A stretch of DNA of 64,000 bases, from the NCBI GenBank assembly GCA_947646735.1, contig CANTFK010000961.1, forward strand, positions 496,001 through 560,000, read 5' to 3'. Below the pieces are notes generated by a model. The model did not search any database, had not been told where the DNA came from, and saw only the letters and a program-made list of their open reading frames with translations. Position numbers and translations under genes: made by a program. The stretch is from Peronospora farinosa. Taxonomy: Eukaryota; Oomycota; Peronosporomycetes; Peronosporales; Peronosporaceae. Of the stretch, positions 61,153 through 64,000 are shown in pieces (position 1 is the first letter of the stretch; each line of letters starts with the position of its first letter).

Positions 61153-64000
61153 GATAAGCCCTTTAAAGTCGTCTGCGATGCAAACAATTTTGCAATCGGC
61201 AGCGCGCTCATGCAGAAGGATGACAGCGAAGTTTAACGTGTCATTTCGTATCAGTCTCGGCTTTTGAAAGCCGCAGAGCTGAATTACACTGTGCATGACA
61301 AGGATCTGCTTTCCATTAAGTATGCTCTTGTTAAGTTTCGTGTGCACCTCTTGGGCACCGAACCTTTTGTGGTTTATACGGATCACGCATCACTGCGGAC
61401 CGCTATAAATTCACCGCACCTCTCGCCGAGAATGGCGAGATGGCTAACATTCTTCTATGAATTTATTTTCAAAGTTGAATATAAGCCGGGTAAGTCGAAT
61501 GTCTTGGCTGACGCGTTATCGCGCAGACCAGACTTCGAGGCAAGACACCAGGATAGTGTGTCTCGTGCAAAAGCACAAGTTGAGTCTTCAACATTGGCCT
61601 CCATGAAGGTCTACCATGTGACGAGCTCAATGGCCTCCGATATAAAGGAGTGTTACAGTCAGGACGAACATTGTCGCCTGCTGTTGGATCATTTTGGTGG
61701 ACGAAAGGTTACCCTTCTGTCGCACCTAAAAGAGATGCTGAGTCGCTTTAGCTACAGTGATGGTCTACTATGTCATCATCTGTCACCTTGTGATCCCTTG
61801 AGAACTATGTCCTTCATGGCACAGATCTCATGCTGTTGATACTTCACGAGTGCCATGATAAGTCATCTAGTGGACATCTGGGCCGTAAAAAGGCATTATT
61901 GCGAATTTCAGAGGAATTTTGGTAGCCCCATCTATATCGATGGGTGGCCAACTAAATTCGCTCTTGCAAAGAGTGTCCGCGCATTAAGCTTGCACCTTCG
62001 AACAGTGCGCCACTGAAGCCACAACCGATTCCAACGGATTGTTGGAAGTCGGTCAGTTTGGGCTTCATGTTTGGCTTACCGCCTGACCATAAAGGCAGGA
62101 TGGGGCTCGTTGTCTTTGTAGATAGACTGAGCAAAATGGTGCATTTGTCACCATGTAGCACCAATATCTATCAGGTAAAGTGGCTGCCCTATTGTTTCTG
62201 GATCATGTGTATCGACTACACGGGATGCCCGATTACATAGTATCAGATCGGAATCCGTGTTTTACGTCAGGTTTTTGGCGTCATGTGTTTGACTTGCTGA
62301 GAATCAAGCTCCGCATGTCAACAGCCGATCATCCCCAGATCGATGGCCAAACGGAGCGAGCCAATCGATTCGTGTCGGATGTGTTGCGTACTGTAGTGAC
62401 TCCTAAGGAATGGATCAATTGCCCTTCGTGGAGTTCTCTATCAATATAGTGCTCACGCCAGTACGGGTAAAACACCGTTTTATATTTACAGACTGCGCCA
62501 TCCTCGGACGCCCGTCTCGTTTGTGCGCAGCCCGAGTCTTAGTGGGGGAGGGCTCCTCCCTTCGCTCGTTGCGACTGCCAAAGAGGGTCCAAATTGCCCT
62601 AGTGACACTGCTAGTTTAGCTGTGGTCACGACACCTATAGGTGTCAATGAGGAGGCACGGCAAGAAATGCCTGTGATCCTTGATGATGACACTATAGTGT
62701 TATCAACAGCGTCGACCCATGACAGACCTCTTGGGGGTGTCATAGGCGAGCTGGATGCTAAAAGCGTGAGCGAAGCTCAGTGCTTCGTGGATGAGCGATT
62801 AGCCATAACATGTAAAGTCCGTGACGCGATGGCAAGCGTACAGGACAAGCAAAAAAAATATGCAGACCAGCATGGTCGCAAAAACAATGAACACTTCAGT
62901 ATTGGGGACAAAGTGCTATCAAGTACTGCTACCCTACCTAAACATGCAGTCTCTGTACTACCTGGTGGTACTACTAAGCTATTGTCCCGGTTCATTGGGT
63001 CCTTTACAGTGGTTGAAGAAGTTGGAGACCTAAGGTGTAGGCTCACTCTCCCACCGTATATGAAGACGCACCCCGTGTTTTACGTGGGTCGTCTGAAACG
63101 GTATGTTGATCCAGAAGAGATAACATATCCACATCAGTCTAACGAGACCGATGGTGACGTCGAATGTAATTTGAGCGTCATTGCCGATCAGGCGACGGTG
63201 AAGGTAAAATTCTTCTCGTATACGAGCATGGGCTCGGTAGAGGAATCGGTAAGCGAAGAGGAACCCGCGCGTCACGCGGGTCTCGCCTCACCAATCGCTT
63301 CAAAATGTCTAAAAGAAGTTTCAGGCGGTCATACCCCTAAAAGCTCCTCGCCTTCGCATCTTGTCAGTCGTGAGACTTGATGCTCGAGATCCGATACCCG
63401 TTGGTTCACAGCAGCACTCTGTGCCTGCGTTTGGACGATGGCAGGATAAGCATCCGCGAGTAGCTGGTCGAAATCGACGCTCCTATCCGCGCCACCTATG
63501 TTAGTGGATGCGGGAGGGAGCAAGCGTTTCCTTGTTAAAAGGCTGTTGTCCCACCGCCATGTGAAGCAAAAGCTTCATATCATTGTCCAATGGAAAGGAT
63601 ACCCGAAGGGTTTCGACTCTTGGGAACCGGTTGTCGCATTGCGCGTCGACGTGCCTGGACTGGTGACGGCTTACGAGCAGAAGCAACAGCTGAACCCGCT
63701 CTGGTAGGTCCTGATGGACTATCAGGAGCAGCGTGACGAGAATGAGTTGGGGGTATTTTATCACCCAATATCTACCTCGCACGCGTCATAGCGAAGCTGA
63801 TTCGCTGCGGCCGCTGTTTCACTGCATCTGCATGCGATTTAACATGGCGCAGAAACTCTACCTCATATTCGTCGGTTGTTTCGTTAGAACGCAACACGAT
63901 GGGATAGGGAAAGCACGACCTCGTGCTTTGCCCTGCCTTTTTCACGATGAAAGACGCTAAAACGTTTATTAGCGTAAATAGTGGCACGCTTTAAAAGCCT
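61153..64000 (+). mobile_element. Fragment D: near-copy of element B, cut by element C and the window end
   Basis: It starts mid RNase H and aligns with B at a constant offset (61153 with 48360), nearly identical to about 63160 and sharing B's inactivating stops, such as the TAA at 61233 and the break after 61839. From about 63165 similarity falls to roughly 70% by eye through the linker, chromodomain (63530-63707) and 3' region. On the minus strand it carries antisense homologues: a conserved block (63987-63772) and a coiled coil (63523-63329). The element continues beyond the window. Confidence 0.9.

Noticed and set aside
1..64000. CRISPR array, operons, ribosome binding sites, integrated virus
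   Set aside because: Introns, oomycete promoters and Gypsy elements show eukaryotic nuclear DNA. No spaced direct repeats or viral hallmark genes outside the retrotransposons were seen.

Overview
The window looks like nuclear DNA of an oomycete, probably a Peronosporales species (Phytophthora or a downy mildew). The evidence is dense protein-coding genes with few short GT-AG introns (65-98 bp, donors mostly GTACGT, GTGAGT or GTATGA); short spacers carrying oomycete core promoters (initiator YCATTYY followed by a CAWTTT flanking element); and Ty3/Gypsy elements whose pol ends in a chromodomain. The species itself is inference.

Layout. From 1 to 9000 there is one small gene (674-1060) and an old, broken Gypsy element (A, 3298-8810). 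From 9117 to 43570 lies a gene-rich core: a CAF16-like ABC ATPase, an unrecognised 164-residue protein, a DHX57/DHX29-like RNA helicase sharing a 197-bp spacer with an RNase P/MRP Rpr2-type subunit, a SANT-like protein, DNA polymerase alpha (three exons), a seven-helix membrane protein, the ribosome-biogenesis factor NOL6/Utp22, a TPR protein, a REEP/Yop1 ER-shaping protein, SDHAF4, the ER ubiquitin-conjugating enzyme UBE2J2/Ubc6, a large secreted protein and the GPI-transamidase subunit PIG-U (six exons). A small unknown frame follows PIG-U.

From about 44150 to the end the window is nested and recombined Ty3/Gypsy DNA. Element B (44378-52506, 610-bp LTRs) sits in the reverse transcriptase of an older relic, E (44150-44377 plus 52507-53543). 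Element C (53544-61152, 339-bp LTRs) follows, and then D (61153 to the window end), a truncated near-copy of B. All coding frames of these elements are broken, but the LTRs of B and C are about 97-98% identical by eye.

Most interesting result: the Gypsy copies carry a second, antisense reading frame between pol and the 3' LTR. In A and B it starts with a conserved basic N-terminus. In B and D it continues into a conserved block and then a coiled coil that is antisense to the pol linker just before the chromodomain, with a plausible splice in B. The unrelated element C has antisense frames in the same places, including a coiled coil. Other points are an inversion in A with its breakpoint in a 16-bp palindrome, a decayed UBE2J2 copy at 23721-23925 about 12 kb from the intact gene, and paired E2F-like sites with CCAAT boxes upstream of polymerase alpha.

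The host genes are housekeeping functions with no obvious shared pathway. All boundaries, splice sites and family calls were made by eye, without database searches.
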